Shown: positions 8,490 to 16,500, counted from the first letter of the stretch. The stretch is 64,000 nucleotides of DNA from Acinetobacter oleivorans DR1 (GCF_000196795.1 NC_014259.1:2728001-2792000), one strand, 5' to 3'. Numbers and translations are program-made. The notes: generated by a model from the sequence alone, not told the origin.

Positions 8490-8745
8490 AAGCCAACTCC
8501 TTTTTATTGGGAGTTCTGCCAGAAATTAAAATTATGGTGGCAGAACGAAAGAGGGTTGACGGACTGGTCATAGAGCCAGCACACCCGAAGGTGTCCCCCT
8601 CCCGTTCCACCGTAGAGGGGGCACGAGGGGCTAGGCACTAAAAGTAAAAACCTTTAATGCTTCTATGATACGGTCCGTCAAAACCGACTGGCGATGTAGG
8701 CCAGCAGGCAAAGGATAGTGTCCAACCCTCTTACAGTCAAGCACG
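8490..8745 (+). ncRNA. C4-like antisense RNA region, copy A
   Basis: No coding frame fits; the block is a chain of hairpins. AACTCC pairs with GGGAGTT; GTTCTGCC pairs with GGCAGAAC; CTGG (8564-8567) pairs with CCAG (8576-8579); ACACC-CGAA-GGTGT forms a tetraloop hairpin; CCCCCTC (8595-8601) pairs with GAGGGGG (8615-8621); CTGGC pairs with GCCAG at about 8689-8704. Segments of the 5' part are also complementary to downstream segments: TTGACGGAC (8556-8564) with GTCCGTCAA (8673-8681), and loop TCATAGA (8568-8574) with TCTATGA (8662-8668). In phage P1/P7 C4 RNA, loop segments pair with target sites just downstream in the same transcript. The plus strand is assigned by analogy. The exact ends are not determined. 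Confidence 0.75.
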
Positions 8746-8864
8746 CAAAATGACATTTGTTTTAAAATAGATCATTAAAAAGTAAGGATAAATAATTAAA
8801 ATTTATTGTTAAATTGGGATTTATAAAGAGGCTTTTCCCTGCTTAAAGTAGGAGGCAAAATTCA

Positions 8865-9083
8865 TTAACGACTATATAGCGGATCTTCCTCAACAAAAAA
8901 CACCTCACCCGATGAGGGTAAAACCCATTGATAAGTTCCTTCTATTTTCTGCATCTTTTCTTTAAAAATATCATATATCGCTATAAGGTTATGTTTTTCA
9001 TCATATTCCCCTACATAGCCAAGTTGCTTTTCTTCATGAAAATCTCTAAACATTTTATGCATTTTTACAGCTCTAAGTTCCAT
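8865..9083 (-). CDS. Small hypothetical protein
   Basis: 72-residue protein of unknown function beginning MELRAVKMH. I prefer this ATG over one eight codons upstream because AAGGAG lies 8 bases before it. It is charged and probably cytosolic, with an acidic, aromatic end (VFFVEEDPLYSR); no signal peptide or membrane helix is visible. The pattern YVGEYDEKHNLIAIYD looks like a small beta hairpin. It belongs to a run of short AT-rich genes on the minus strand between the tetR/C4 module and the cold-shock gene. I do not recognise a family. Confidence 0.6.
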   Translation of the reverse strand: MELRAVKMHKMFRDFHEEKQLGYVGEYDEKHNLIAIYDIFKEKMQKIEGTYQWVLPSSGEVFFVEEDPLYSR

Positions 9084-9200
9084 ATCTTTTCTCCTTTTTA
9101 TTATCAATATAATTATTATGATCTCTTTTTATTTTCAATACTAAAAAAAATGTACCAAAATATATCTTATAGAAATATCAATTAAATAGTTATCGTAAAT

Positions 9201-9707
9201 TTAATATTTATCAAACCTAAACTTTTCCATATCGTATGGTATGTCTAATTTCACACTCCATTGGCTTATTTTTTCACTCATTATAACGGCATCAACTTCA
9301 AAAGCATCTCGCTCACTAAAACCTTTTGTTTTTAAAAAATTAACAAAACTGGAAGAATTTATTTTATTAAGATATCCAACTCTTAAAGTATCTATATACA
9401 CTGCAATTTTATTTGTTTCTTTTTCAAGGCATATTACAGCATTTTTAAAGACATTAGTTCTATCACTATTTTGATTGCCGACTAAAGTTATCAATTCTTC
9501 TTGGTATAAAGTTACAATTATTTCATGTTCGAAAAAGTTCTTATTCTCTGTAAATATTTTTCCAGCTATTTTTAGAGTACTTTCGGGGAGCTCCAGTTTA
9601 ACTGTAGAAAAAACCTTAAATAAAATATAAGCAAAAACAAACAAAATTAAAGTTATTATAATAAAAGACATATTAAAAACATTCCTCTTAATTTTATAAA
9701 TTGGCAA
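9201..9707 (-). CDS. Membrane-anchored hypothetical protein, weakly HIRAN-like
   Basis: 168 residues: a basic N terminus (about 1-11), one hydrophobic helix (about 12-33, SFIIITLILFVFAYILF) and a soluble domain. Within the domain, NKIAVYIDTLRVGYLNKINS resembles the strand-turn pattern of HIRAN-type domains, where a short strand is followed by VGYL and a helix. That likeness is by eye and should be treated as weak. Topology suggests a single-pass inner-membrane protein; whether the domain is cytoplasmic cannot be settled. It is unlinked to any pathway gene nearby. The AT content matches its orphan neighbours. Confidence 0.5.
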   Translation of the reverse strand: MPIYKIKRNVFNMSFIIITLILFVFAYILFKVFSTVKLELPESTLKIAGKIFTENKNFFEHEIIVTLYQEELITLVGNQNSDRTNVFKNAVICLEKETNKIAVYIDTLRVGYLNKINSSSFVNFLKTKGFSERDAFEVDAVIMSEKISQWSVKLDIPYDMEKFRFDKY

Positions 9708-9767
9708 AAAGAATCATTATTCTTTCTACCAACCCATCATTTAAGAAAAAACAAATTTATTATATTA

Positions 9768-9917
9768 TTATTTTTTCTCAATTTTATCATTTTGATCAAC
9801 TTTTTCTACAGCATTCTGATCAGGACTTTTAGGCTCAAACTCTTTACCGTCTTGCTGTTGCTGCTGTTGCTCTTTTGATTTGTCTTGATCGTTTTTTACT
9901 TGGTTTTGTTGAGACAT
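9768..9917 (-). CDS. Tiny hydrophilic Gln/Lys/Asp-rich protein (49 aa)
   Basis: A 49-residue frame beginning MSQQNQVKNDQDK, with a run of six glutamines and ending DQNDKIEKK. A strong ribosome site (AGGAGA, 8 bases before the ATG) argues that it is a real gene. The composition is almost purely polar with no hydrophobic core, so the protein is predicted to be disordered. It has no recognised family. It lies next to a cold-shock gene, and a second protein of similar composition and size is encoded at 11287-11442. Stress-related hydrophilin behaviour is a guess. Confidence 0.6.
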   Translation of the reverse strand: MSQQNQVKNDQDKSKEQQQQQQDGKEFEPKSPDQNAVEKVDQNDKIEKK

Positions 9918-10102
9918 TAGAGTCTCTCCTATTTAATGTTGTGTAGATGATTATCTAGCACTTAGTTAACATAGTCCTTTTATCTTTATATAGATACAAG
10001 GTAAGTGTATCTGAATGTGATACCCTTGTTTAACATCATAATTATTAATATTTTAATTAATTTATAAATTATCTAGAAATTAATATACTTAAAAAACAAA
10101 AA

Positions 10103-10126
10103 AAAGCACCTAAGGTGCTTTTTTTC
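10103..10126 (-). terminator. Rho-independent terminator of the cold-shock gene
   Basis: AAAGCACC-TAA-GGTGCTTT flanked by A and T runs on both sides, 10-30 bases past the stop of the cold-shock gene. It can work in both directions. Confidence 0.8.
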
Positions 10127-10134
10127 CAATTATA

Positions 10135-10344
10135 TTATTGAACAACAATATTAATAGCAGAAGGACCTTTTTGTCCTTGAGCTATATTAAAACTAACACG
10201 TTGACCTTCATATAAGGTTTTAAAACCTGAACTACTAATTTCTTTAAAATGTGCAAAAACATCTGGACCTGCATCTTGTTGAATAAAACCAAAACCTTTA
10301 GTTTCATTAAACCATTTCACTGTACCAATTGCTGTATTAGACAT
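10135..10344 (-). CDS. CspA-family cold-shock protein
   Basis: 69-residue single cold-shock domain, the usual size. Both nucleic-acid binding motifs are present: KGFGFI (RNP1) near residue 16 and VFAHF (RNP2) near residue 29. These proteins bind single-stranded RNA/DNA and act as RNA chaperones in the cytoplasm. AAAGGA lies about 7 bases before the ATG. The gene is monocistronic, with a clear terminator after it and about 237 gene-free bases upstream, where a structured 5' leader is common for this family, though I did not identify one. Not every member is cold-induced; its paralogue group within Acinetobacter cannot be assigned from sequence alone. Confidence 0.92.
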   Translation of the reverse strand: MSNTAIGTVKWFNETKGFGFIQQDAGPDVFAHFKEISSSGFKTLYEGQRVSFNIAQGQKGPSAINIVVQ

Positions 10345-10581
10345 AATATATCCTTTGATTTTTAATAATATAAAGCCATATTTTATGACTCATTGAACTT
10401 TAAAAATAATAACAAATTGAGTTTAAAATCTTAAAAAACGAAGGATTATGAATAAAACTACGATACTAAAAGAGGATTTACTAATAAGTCTATTTTTCTA
10501 GTTAAATTGAGTATACGCTAAATAAATATTTATACAACAAATTTAAAAAAATATTTATTTTATTTGCTATCACACAACAAT

Positions 10582-10902
10582 TTAAAAATAATAACTTCTA
10601 GATACAGAAATACTTTTTATAAAACTTACCAACCAAAGAATAAATTCATATTGATTCTCAAAATTAGGGAGAAGGCTTAAATCAATTTTAACAATACGCT
10701 CTTTCATTGGCCTGTTTAAACAGCTTTCAAAATCAATAACAGAATATTTTAATTGTAAATTGTTTGTAGCTGCTTCTTTTTTAATTTCAACTAACAGTCT
10801 ATTGAGACAATCAACTAAATCTTTAGAAGACTGATTTTTAAAGTGAATATTATTGTAAACACTTTCAGCCACATCAAAATATTTTTTCATTTCAGCATCC
10901 AT
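10582..10902 (-). CDS. Hypothetical protein (106 aa)
   Basis: 106 residues, no family recognised. The first 50 residues look helical with a leucine/isoleucine pattern (DLVDCLNRLLVEIKKEAA), followed by a mixed segment ending in an aromatic, hydrophobic C terminus (FILWLVSFIKSISVSRSYYF) that could be a buried helix or a short membrane-associated helix. Only a weak ribosome site (GAGAAA) precedes the ATG. It lies alone between gene-free stretches. The high AT content matches the surrounding island of orphan genes. Confidence 0.5.
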   Translation of the reverse strand: MDAEMKKYFDVAESVYNNIHFKNQSSKDLVDCLNRLLVEIKKEAATNNLQLKYSVIDFESCLNRPMKERIVKIDLSLLPNFENQYEFILWLVSFIKSISVSRSYYF

Positions 10903-11149
10903 ATTTTTCTCATTTTTAATTAATTTGATTGAGTATGCATGTAAAACTGTATCTTTATGTTGTATAAATATATTTATAGATCGAATCCCCCACTTTAATT
11001 AAAAATATCCCCTCCAATTAAGAACTTAAAATAATATATTTAAATAAATTGTAATTATTAAAAAAACATTAAATACAATAGCTATTTAACTATATGTTAA
11101 CTCTTGTATTTGATTAAAATTTCCTTCCACTTATATATCAACACTCTAT
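10903..11149. other. Gene-free AT-rich stretch
   Basis: No open frame of meaningful length and no clear hairpin terminator. It separates the 106-residue orphan gene from the promoter at 11150 and probably contains the orphan gene's own promoter, which I could not identify. Confidence 0.5.
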
Positions 11150-11178
11150 TTGACTCAAAGAAATATTATGTCGATAAT
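11150..11178 (+). promoter_or_regulatory. Sigma-70 type promoter for the 51-aa gene
   Basis: TTGACT, a spacer of exactly 17 bases, then GATAAT. This is close to the consensus and is the best promoter match in this gene-poor region. Transcription would begin near 11185, leaving a leader of about 100 bases before the small gene at 11287. Confidence 0.6.
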
Positions 11179-11286
11179 TGAAAACTTTTAGGCACATATC
11201 TCTACATAGAGTTCTCATAATCACCGCAATGTAACTGAATTAAAAGCCTACGATAAAGCTTCCTTACTATTATTAAGAAGTTTAAA

Positions 11287-11442
11287 ATGTCTGATTTCAA
11301 AGAATTTTCAAAAAAAACCACACAAAATCAAAATGACTCTAATGCTCAACCTACTGAGGATAAAACTGAAAATCCCGAACAAACCCCTGAAACAGAAAAA
11401 AATCCTACCGAAAATAATAATCAAGAAAAAAGAAATAAATAA
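11287..11442 (+). CDS. Tiny hydrophilic Asn/Glu/Lys/Thr-rich protein (51 aa)
   Basis: A 51-residue frame beginning MSDFKEFSKKTTQ and ending NQEKRNK, almost entirely Asn, Gln, Glu, Lys, Pro and Thr. It has a consensus-like promoter about 110 bases upstream, a modest ribosome site (AAGAAG) and a good terminator directly after the stop, so it is a complete transcription unit despite its size. No hydrophobic core, signal or repeat is visible, so it is predicted to be disordered. Similar in composition, though not clearly in sequence, to the 49-residue protein at 9768-9917. Function unknown. Confidence 0.6.
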   Translation: MSDFKEFSKKTTQNQNDSNAQPTEDKTENPEQTPETEKNPTENNNQEKRNK

Positions 11443-11453
11443 CTTATTAACTC

Positions 11454-11483
11454 AAAAGCTCTATATTAAATAGAGCTTTTGTT
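11454..11483 (+). terminator. Rho-independent terminator
   Basis: AAAAGCTCTAT, loop ATTAA with an A, then ATAGAGCTTTT followed by G and TTT: an eleven-pair stem just after the 51-residue gene. Confidence 0.75.
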
Positions 11484-11560
11484 TCACATCATATTAATTA
11501 TAAAATATTTAATTTAAAATTTTTATATTAAAAATCATCCAAAATGGTACATATATTTTT

Positions 11561-11824
11561 TTAAACAAGTCCAAATCTTGCACTTAATATTAATTCAACT
11601 CTTTTTTGCGCGGCAAAAAAATCAATATCTTCACTTATCCAAAATGTATGAAGCTGCCCATGTAAATGAAAATGCTCTTTATTATATTCAGAACCATGAT
11701 CAGAATAATGACTATCTACTCTGAAATGATTTTGATCATCCTTTCTTTTCTTCCCATCAAGTATACCGCCAATACAGATATCCATTTTAATACCAATAAT
11801 TAATCGAAATTGACTATAACACAT
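11561..11824 (-). CDS. Small hypothetical protein, His/Asp-rich
   Basis: 74 or 87 residues depending on start. The internal ATG at 11785 (MDICIGGILDG) is the more natural protein start, but neither start has a clear ribosome site, so the full frame is reported. The middle is rich in histidine, aspartate and glutamate (HFRVDSHYSDHGSEYNKEHFHLHG), which could bind metal or nucleotides, and the end is helical (AAQKRVELILSARFG). The charged, compact sequence suggests a cytosolic domain. No family recognised and no partner gene nearby. Confidence 0.5.
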   Translation of the reverse strand: MCYSQFRLIIGIKMDICIGGILDGKKRKDDQNHFRVDSHYSDHGSEYNKEHFHLHGQLHTFWISEDIDFFAAQKRVELILSARFGLV

Positions 11825-12032
11825 AGGCCACTGTGGCTTTAAAAAGAGTTGTTACTAATATTTTTTACAGCATAATAAAATATTGCCATTTGGAGTGTAT
11901 CTACTTAAATTTACAAGGAATAAATATATATTTTGCATATCTAAAATACTTTGATATTTAATATGAATATTGATTTATCTAAAATTTATAACATTTTCAA
12001 AATAATTCTTCTTAGCGGAGTTAAATCTCTAT

Positions 12033-12299
12033 ATGCTGTATGTACCTCTTAGAGAAATTATTCCAATGTCCCAGCAGCCCCTGCTACAAGAATTAGACTC
12101 CAGAATCGACTATTACTCTACAAGAACAGACTACCCACTACGAAGAATTTTGATAGGTTACAGAGCATACGCAAAATTGATGCTATGTTCATCTTTCTCA
12201 GATGAGGTTATAAATTCTGCAATTGATCCAAACAAACGGAAATATAAAAAGTTAAAAATCAAAGTCACTAAAGATGACAATCAACTTGATCTTGAATAA
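12033..12299 (+). CDS. Hypothetical protein (88 or 77 aa)
   Basis: Two starts are possible: 12033, with GGAG 12 bases before it, or 12066 (MSQQPLLQEL), with AGAGA 10 bases before it. The sequence has a helical start, DSRIDYYSTRTDYPLRRILIGYRAYAKLM in the middle, and a basic then acidic tail (KRKYKKLKIKVTKDD). Soluble, small and not recognised. It is the only plus-strand gene between 11.4 and 14.3 kb and is followed by a stretch with a decayed aminotransferase fragment, suggesting a region of gene turnover. Confidence 0.45.
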   Translation: MLYVPLREIIPMSQQPLLQELDSRIDYYSTRTDYPLRRILIGYRAYAKLMLCSSFSDEVINSAIDPNKRKYKKLKIKVTKDDNQLDLE

Positions 12300-12418
12300 A
12301 TTAATTCGTTCATTATTTTTATAGACAACTGATTTAATTATATAAAAAATTAAAATCCTTTTTGAAATATCACCGTTTTTAACTCTCAAAATGATTAGAA
12401 AATAACAAATGGCATTTT

Positions 12419-12517
12419 CTTTTGCTCATTTACAATTTCAATGACCCTAAGATGATAATGATCAATACTGGCAATATTGTCGTAAACATCCAGATACTGA
12501 TGCCCTGCTGCTACCGA
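12419..12517 (-). pseudogene. Decayed fragment of a class III aminotransferase
   Basis: About 97 bases align with the intact aminotransferase gene at 21472-21568, with roughly four out of five bases identical. On the minus strand it reads AGHQYLDVYDNIASIDHYH, against AGHQYLDVYNNVASIGHCH in the intact enzyme. The catalytic-fold glycine and cysteine positions are already lost and no start or flanking gene remains. It shows that a second copy once stood about 9 kb away. Confidence 0.8.
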
Positions 12518-12548
12518 TTTGAACCAAGAAAATAATTTACGCTTAAAC

Positions 12549-13175
12549 TTATTTTTTCACAGGGAGTAATAAAACAGGATCTTCAATATCGTAACCAGTT
12601 TCTTCTGGAACCCCCAAATATTTAACGACAACCAACTTCTTATTGTGTTTAGGCACACTATAATTTTGGGAAATTTTTATTGCTTTGGTGTAATGAACCG
12701 CAACATGGGGCTTACTTTGTAAAGACGGCGATTTTACAACATATTCTGTTTTATATTGTGTGATCTTCCCTGAAGGATCAAACCAAGCCGATACTTGATT
12801 CTGATGAGTTTTTAATGTCTGAATTTTTACAGTCTTACTATTACTTACGATCAAAGGAGTTAAATTCCTTTTAATTTTATTGAGAGCCTTATTAAACGCT
12901 GTACTATCTTGATCATAATCAATCTTATGTGTTTTTGGATTGATGTAGAGCGATTTAACTTCAATAAGTTTGTCAGGCGATTTACTATTTAATAAATAAT
13001 AATATAGTTGTGGTAAACGTCCTCGACCATCTTCGTAGTGTCTTAATACATAAAGCTTCTTCTCTTTTTGCTGATAACCCAATACTTCAATTTTTTGTCC
13101 ACCACCCACTGTCGCATAACTATGCGCGGACAACGTAAGAATGGTGCTAAAAGTTAGAAATTTTAGAAATTTCAT
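12549..13175 (-). CDS. Secreted hypothetical protein
   Basis: 208 residues with a clear Sec signal peptide: basic MKFLKF, a hydrophobic core, and cleavage probably after SYA (about residue 21). The mature part is rich in lysine, tyrosine and beta-strand-like alternations (KLYVLRHYEDGRGRLPQLYYYLL) and has no cysteine, so it is likely a periplasmic or exported beta protein. It has no obvious lipobox. I recognise no enzyme motif. It stands alone on the minus strand between the aminotransferase relic and the EamA exporter gene. Confidence 0.65.
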   Translation of the reverse strand: MKFLKFLTFSTILTLSAHSYATVGGGQKIEVLGYQQKEKKLYVLRHYEDGRGRLPQLYYYLLNSKSPDKLIEVKSLYINPKTHKIDYDQDSTAFNKALNKIKRNLTPLIVSNSKTVKIQTLKTHQNQVSAWFDPSGKITQYKTEYVVKSPSLQSKPHVAVHYTKAIKISQNYSVPKHNKKLVVVKYLGVPEETGYDIEDPVLLLPVKK

Positions 13176-13369
13176 CAGTTCATATCCTTGTGATCTGGTA
13201 ACTATATTGTATAAATATCAATCAGATTAAAATGATACTTGAGTAAGTGATACTTGCTGTTTTTATATTCTTTTTGTACAGAGGTAGCCTTTTTAAGGGG
13301 GCTTATTATTTATCCCCCTTCAAAACGACTCATCCAGCTTTAGATATATGCCATCATAGACAAATGGTC

Positions 13370-14230
13370 TTATGCGGTATTACGTTTATACGAGAAATAA
13401 GAACATCCTGCACACGATGCCATAATAATTGTTATTCCAATGATCTGAAAATGATTTAATCGTTCATCTAAAATCAGCCATCCGGCCAAAGCACTCACCG
13501 CTGGTGATGCGCTCACTAATATTCCAAAAACTCGCGGATGCAACTTTTTCATAGCAACCATATCTAATATAAATGGAATTGCACTTGCTAGCATCGCCAT
13601 GAGTAAACATGTCAAAAGAATCTTATAACTATCAAAAATATGGATAATGTGAGATGCCCCTAAAGGTGTTGCAAACAAAGCCGCTAGAAACATTCCTGTT
13701 GCAACTGAGCTTCCGCCACCTTGCGCAACTTTAGAGCCAAAAATAACATACAGTCCCCAACCCACGGCAGCCACAAGCGCATACGCCATACCAATAAAGC
13801 TAAAGTTATTATTTGAATTGCCCATGGGTAAAAAAAGCAAACCAATAAGAGATAATGCTCCCCAAAAATAATCTAATTTATTTTTAGACATTAAAATAGC
13901 GACCGTAAGCGGGCCTAACACTTCGATGGAAATAGCGATCCCCACAGACATATAAGAAAATGCTTTATAAATTAAAGTATTCATTAAAGTGAGGATGGCC
14001 CCATAAATAATGAGATTTTTCCAATTAGTCTGTTTATTCCAATCTCTCCAAGGTTTATAAACAATCCATAAGAAACATGCTGCTAAAGCAAGTCGAGTTA
14101 AGGTCACTCCTTCTGCACTCAGAATTGGAAAAAGGGCTTTTCCTATTGATGCTCCTATTTGCACAGAAACTAAAGATAGAAATGCGGCTGCAAATGCCAT
14201 GCCTTGCTTGGAGTTTGTCTCAATCATCAT
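13370..14230 (-). CDS. EamA/DMT-family exporter (RhtA-like)
   Basis: Inner-membrane protein of about 286 residues with ten predicted helices in two EamA halves. Features include VGIAISIEVLGPLTVAIL at the end of the first half and FQIIGITIIMASCAG near the end, like RhtA, the threonine/homoserine exporter. I chose the ATG at 14230; the longer frame opens with a GTG. It is divergent from an Lrp/AsnC-type regulator with about 118 bases between them, an arrangement common for amino-acid exporters. The substrate is therefore probably an amino acid, by inference. Confidence 0.8.
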   Translation of the reverse strand: MMIETNSKQGMAFAAAFLSLVSVQIGASIGKALFPILSAEGVTLTRLALAACFLWIVYKPWRDWNKQTNWKNLIIYGAILTLMNTLIYKAFSYMSVGIAISIEVLGPLTVAILMSKNKLDYFWGALSLIGLLFLPMGNSNNNFSFIGMAYALVAAVGWGLYVIFGSKVAQGGGSSVATGMFLAALFATPLGASHIIHIFDSYKILLTCLLMAMLASAIPFILDMVAMKKLHPRVFGILVSASPAVSALAGWLILDERLNHFQIIGITIIMASCAGCSYFSYKRNTA

Positions 14231-14348
14231 ATTTACCACTCTGGGAATGATTGAAATTTTAATTCTATGTAATCAATATATTTCTTCTATTTGCCTCAAT
14301 AAAACGATTAAATAACTCTATATTTAAAGCTTAATGAGAGATTTACTC

Positions 14349-14816
14349 ATGTCAGATATTTCTTTAGATAATTTTGATTATGCAATCTTAAGAATACTTC
14401 AAAAAGACAATAAAACTTCGCATCGAGAAATTTCTGAAAAAATTGGCCTATCCTCAGCTTCTGTTCAAAGACGTATATCTCGTATGGAAGAAAAGGAAAT
14501 TATTTTAAGAAATTGCGCTATTTTAAATCCGCTAAAATTTGGAGAAAAAATTACTTCTATTATTGAAGTCCGACTTAGCGAAGACCGCTCTGTCGTGATG
14601 GATAGAGCGAAGCAATACTTTGCTTCTGTTGAAGAAATTCAACAGTGTTACTTCGTGAATGGAGGAGTCTCTTTTATCATTATTATGTTGAGCAACAACT
14701 TATCTCATTTTGAAAGTTTAGTTAGAAAACATTTTGCGGATAATGAAGATGTAAAAACATATCGAACCTTAATTGTTTTAGATCGTGTAAAAGTAAACTT
14801 TGAGTTAAATATTTAA
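14349..14816 (+). CDS. Lrp/AsnC-family transcriptional regulator
   Basis: About 155 residues: N-terminal winged helix (YAILRILQKDNKTSHREISEKIGLSSASVQRRISRMEE) and a C-terminal RAM-type effector domain ending VLDRVKVNFELNI. I chose the second ATG (MSDISLDNF) because GAGAG lies before it and the first ATG has no ribosome site. Lrp-type proteins sense amino acids and bind as octamers. Divergent from an EamA exporter, which it most likely controls. Confidence 0.85.
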   Translation: MSDISLDNFDYAILRILQKDNKTSHREISEKIGLSSASVQRRISRMEEKEIILRNCAILNPLKFGEKITSIIEVRLSEDRSVVMDRAKQYFASVEEIQQCYFVNGGVSFIIIMLSNNLSHFESLVRKHFADNEDVKTYRTLIVLDRVKVNFELNI

Positions 14817-14864
14817 ACTTTTTTATTTTGGTTCTAAACTTTTTAGTCGTTTTATAAAACTTAA

Positions 14865-14890
14865 AAAGAGGCCGAAGCCTCTTTATTTTT
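14865..14890. terminator. Bidirectional terminator between lrp-type gene and permease gene
   Basis: AAAGAGGC-CGAA-GCCTCTTT followed by TATTTTT, a stable tetraloop stem between converging genes; it can serve both. Confidence 0.85.
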
Positions 14891-14903
14891 ACTGCACTCA
14901 AAC

Positions 14904-16319
14904 TCAGTCATCAATCATGGCGAACTCTTGTTCAGGCGTGCCTTTCACCAAATGATGACGGCTGTATAACAAGTAATAGAGTATAAATCCGACATAAATG
15001 AGTGCGGCCAATAACCAAACTTTTGGATTTACCATTAAACCTGCAACTACAGCAACAGCAGCGAGAATCAAGGCAATGCAAGACGTCCATATTCCTCCAG
15101 GCGTTTTATAAGGGCGTGGTAATTCAGGGCGAGACAAACGTAATTTGATATGTGAGAGCATCATCAACACATAAGAAATGGTTGCACCGAATACTGCCAT
15201 TAAAATGAGTAAGTCACCCTCACCTGTTAAAGAAAGTAAGAAGCCAATAATGCCCGGAATGATAATGGCCCAATATGGCGCTTTATTTTCATTGGTGAGC
15301 GATAGGTTTTTTGGTAAATATCCCGCACGTGACAATGCAAAAATTTGACGCGAATAGGCATAAATAATTGAGAAGAAACTTGCGACAAGTCCAGCAAGAC
15401 CTACAAAGTTAACAAAACTTGCCAACCATGTGTGCTGACCATACACCGCAATAAGTGCATCAACTAAAGGTGCTCCTGAATTTTTTAATGCATTTGAACC
15501 CGCTGCGCCTGCTCCTAAAAATAAAATTAAAAGTGCAAACGATGCCAATATCAACATTGAACCAATCAAACCGCGTGGCAATGAACGTACTGGATCTTTT
15601 GCTTCTTCGGCTGCCAGTGGCACCCCTTCAACTGCAAGGAAAAACCAGATGGCATAAGGTACTGCGGCCCATATTCCCATATAGCCAAATGGTAAAAAGC
15701 TACTCGCACCTGCATGAGAACTGACTGGAATATCAAACAAACGTGCGCTGTCAAAATGTGGAAGCATCGCCACGATAAATACGACCAGTGCAATACAAGC
15801 AACGGCGGTAATTCCAAACATGATTTTAAGCGCTTCACCTGCACCTTTCAGATGAATACCCATAAAAACCAAATAGCAAATTAAATAAACTGCCCAGCCG
15901 CCAATTCCAAAGAGTGATTCGCAATATGACCCAATAAATACAGCAATCGCGGCAGGTGCAATTGCATATTCAATTAAAATCGCAGTTCCTGTGAGGTATC
16001 CTCCAAAAGGACCAAATGCAACACGGGCAAAACTATAGCCACCGCCAGCAGTGGGCAACATCGTCGACATCTCAGACATCACAAAGCTCATGCAGAGATA
16101 CATAAATGCGACGATGACTGTTGCAATAAAGAGTCCTCCCCAGCCGCCTTGTGCCAACCCAAAATTCCAACCCGCAAAGTCACCAGAAATAACGTAAGAG
16201 ACACCTAATCCCACTAAAAGTAACCAACCTACTGCCCCCTTTTTTAACTGACGTTTTGCAAAATACTCTGCGTCCTGTTGTAAAGCACCAACATCTACGC
16301 TTAATTCAGATTCTTTCAT
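14904..16319 (-). CDS. APC-family permease, ethanolamine permease type
   Basis: 471-residue amino-acid/polyamine/organocation permease with twelve predicted helices. The first half reads like ethanolamine permeases: ISGDFAGWNFGLAQGGWGG at helix 1 and STMLPTAGGGYSFAR at helix 3. It ends with a long polar tail carrying EQEFAMIDD. The gene is divergent from an APH-fold kinase, with a 41-base inverted-repeat element between them that recurs before the PLP enzyme gene at 21740. Together this points to import of ethanolamine or a similar amino alcohol. Close relatives transporting other amines cannot be excluded. Confidence 0.8.
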   Translation of the reverse strand: MKESELSVDVGALQQDAEYFAKRQLKKGAVGWLLLVGLGVSYVISGDFAGWNFGLAQGGWGGLFIATVIVAFMYLCMSFVMSEMSTMLPTAGGGYSFARVAFGPFGGYLTGTAILIEYAIAPAAIAVFIGSYCESLFGIGGWAVYLICYLVFMGIHLKGAGEALKIMFGITAVACIALVVFIVAMLPHFDSARLFDIPVSSHAGASSFLPFGYMGIWAAVPYAIWFFLAVEGVPLAAEEAKDPVRSLPRGLIGSMLILASFALLILFLGAGAAGSNALKNSGAPLVDALIAVYGQHTWLASFVNFVGLAGLVASFFSIIYAYSRQIFALSRAGYLPKNLSLTNENKAPYWAIIIPGIIGFLLSLTGEGDLLILMAVFGATISYVLMMLSHIKLRLSRPELPRPYKTPGGIWTSCIALILAAVAVVAGLMVNPKVWLLAALIYVGFILYYLLYSRHHLVKGTPEQEFAMIDD

Positions 16320-16381
16320 TGTCGTATTGCCTTATCGACCAAATTTACACCACCAATAGTTGCGCAAAAGATATTCATAAA

Positions 16382-16422
16382 ACTTGACAGCAAAACATCT
16401 CCCCGACCACTTGAAGTCAAGT
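16382..16422. promoter_or_regulatory. Shared operator-like element 1 (permease/kinase intergenic)
   Basis: ACTTGAC at 16382-16388 and its exact reverse complement GTCAAGT at 16416-16422, separated by 27 bases. Within the spacer lie GACCACTT and a second ACTTGA half-site that forms ACTTGA-AG-TCAAGT. The same arms with the same 27-base spacing occur at 21878-21918. It lies in the divergent promoter region of the permease and kinase genes. The AraC protein at 19199 is the nearest candidate binder. Confidence 0.65.
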
Positions 16423-16500
16423 TGATTCATTTTTTCTTTTATAAGATCGACGGCATCTCAACACGAAACGTGTTTAAAAATTAAATTGAGGAGATGGGTT

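Larger units (their letters stand above)
7740..8819. repeat. Long direct repeat, copy A (tetR plus C4-like RNA)
   Basis: About 1.1 kb matches 22025-23127 in the same orientation: most of tetR, its upstream region and the whole C4-like RNA block. Conservation is high at both ends, while the middle of the RNA (about 8545-8675) differs strongly in sequence but keeps its base pairing. The repeats are imperfect, so this is an old duplication or two independent arrivals of the same module. Homologous recombination between them would remove about 14.3 kb. Confidence 0.85.

Noticed and set aside
9829..9890. Glutamine run as an unstable trinucleotide repeat
   Set aside because: Only six codons, mixed CAA/CAG, so not a phase-variable tract.
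12033..12299. Phage-related identity for the 88-aa protein
   Set aside because: No motif supports it; only its isolation in a gene-poor island suggested it.
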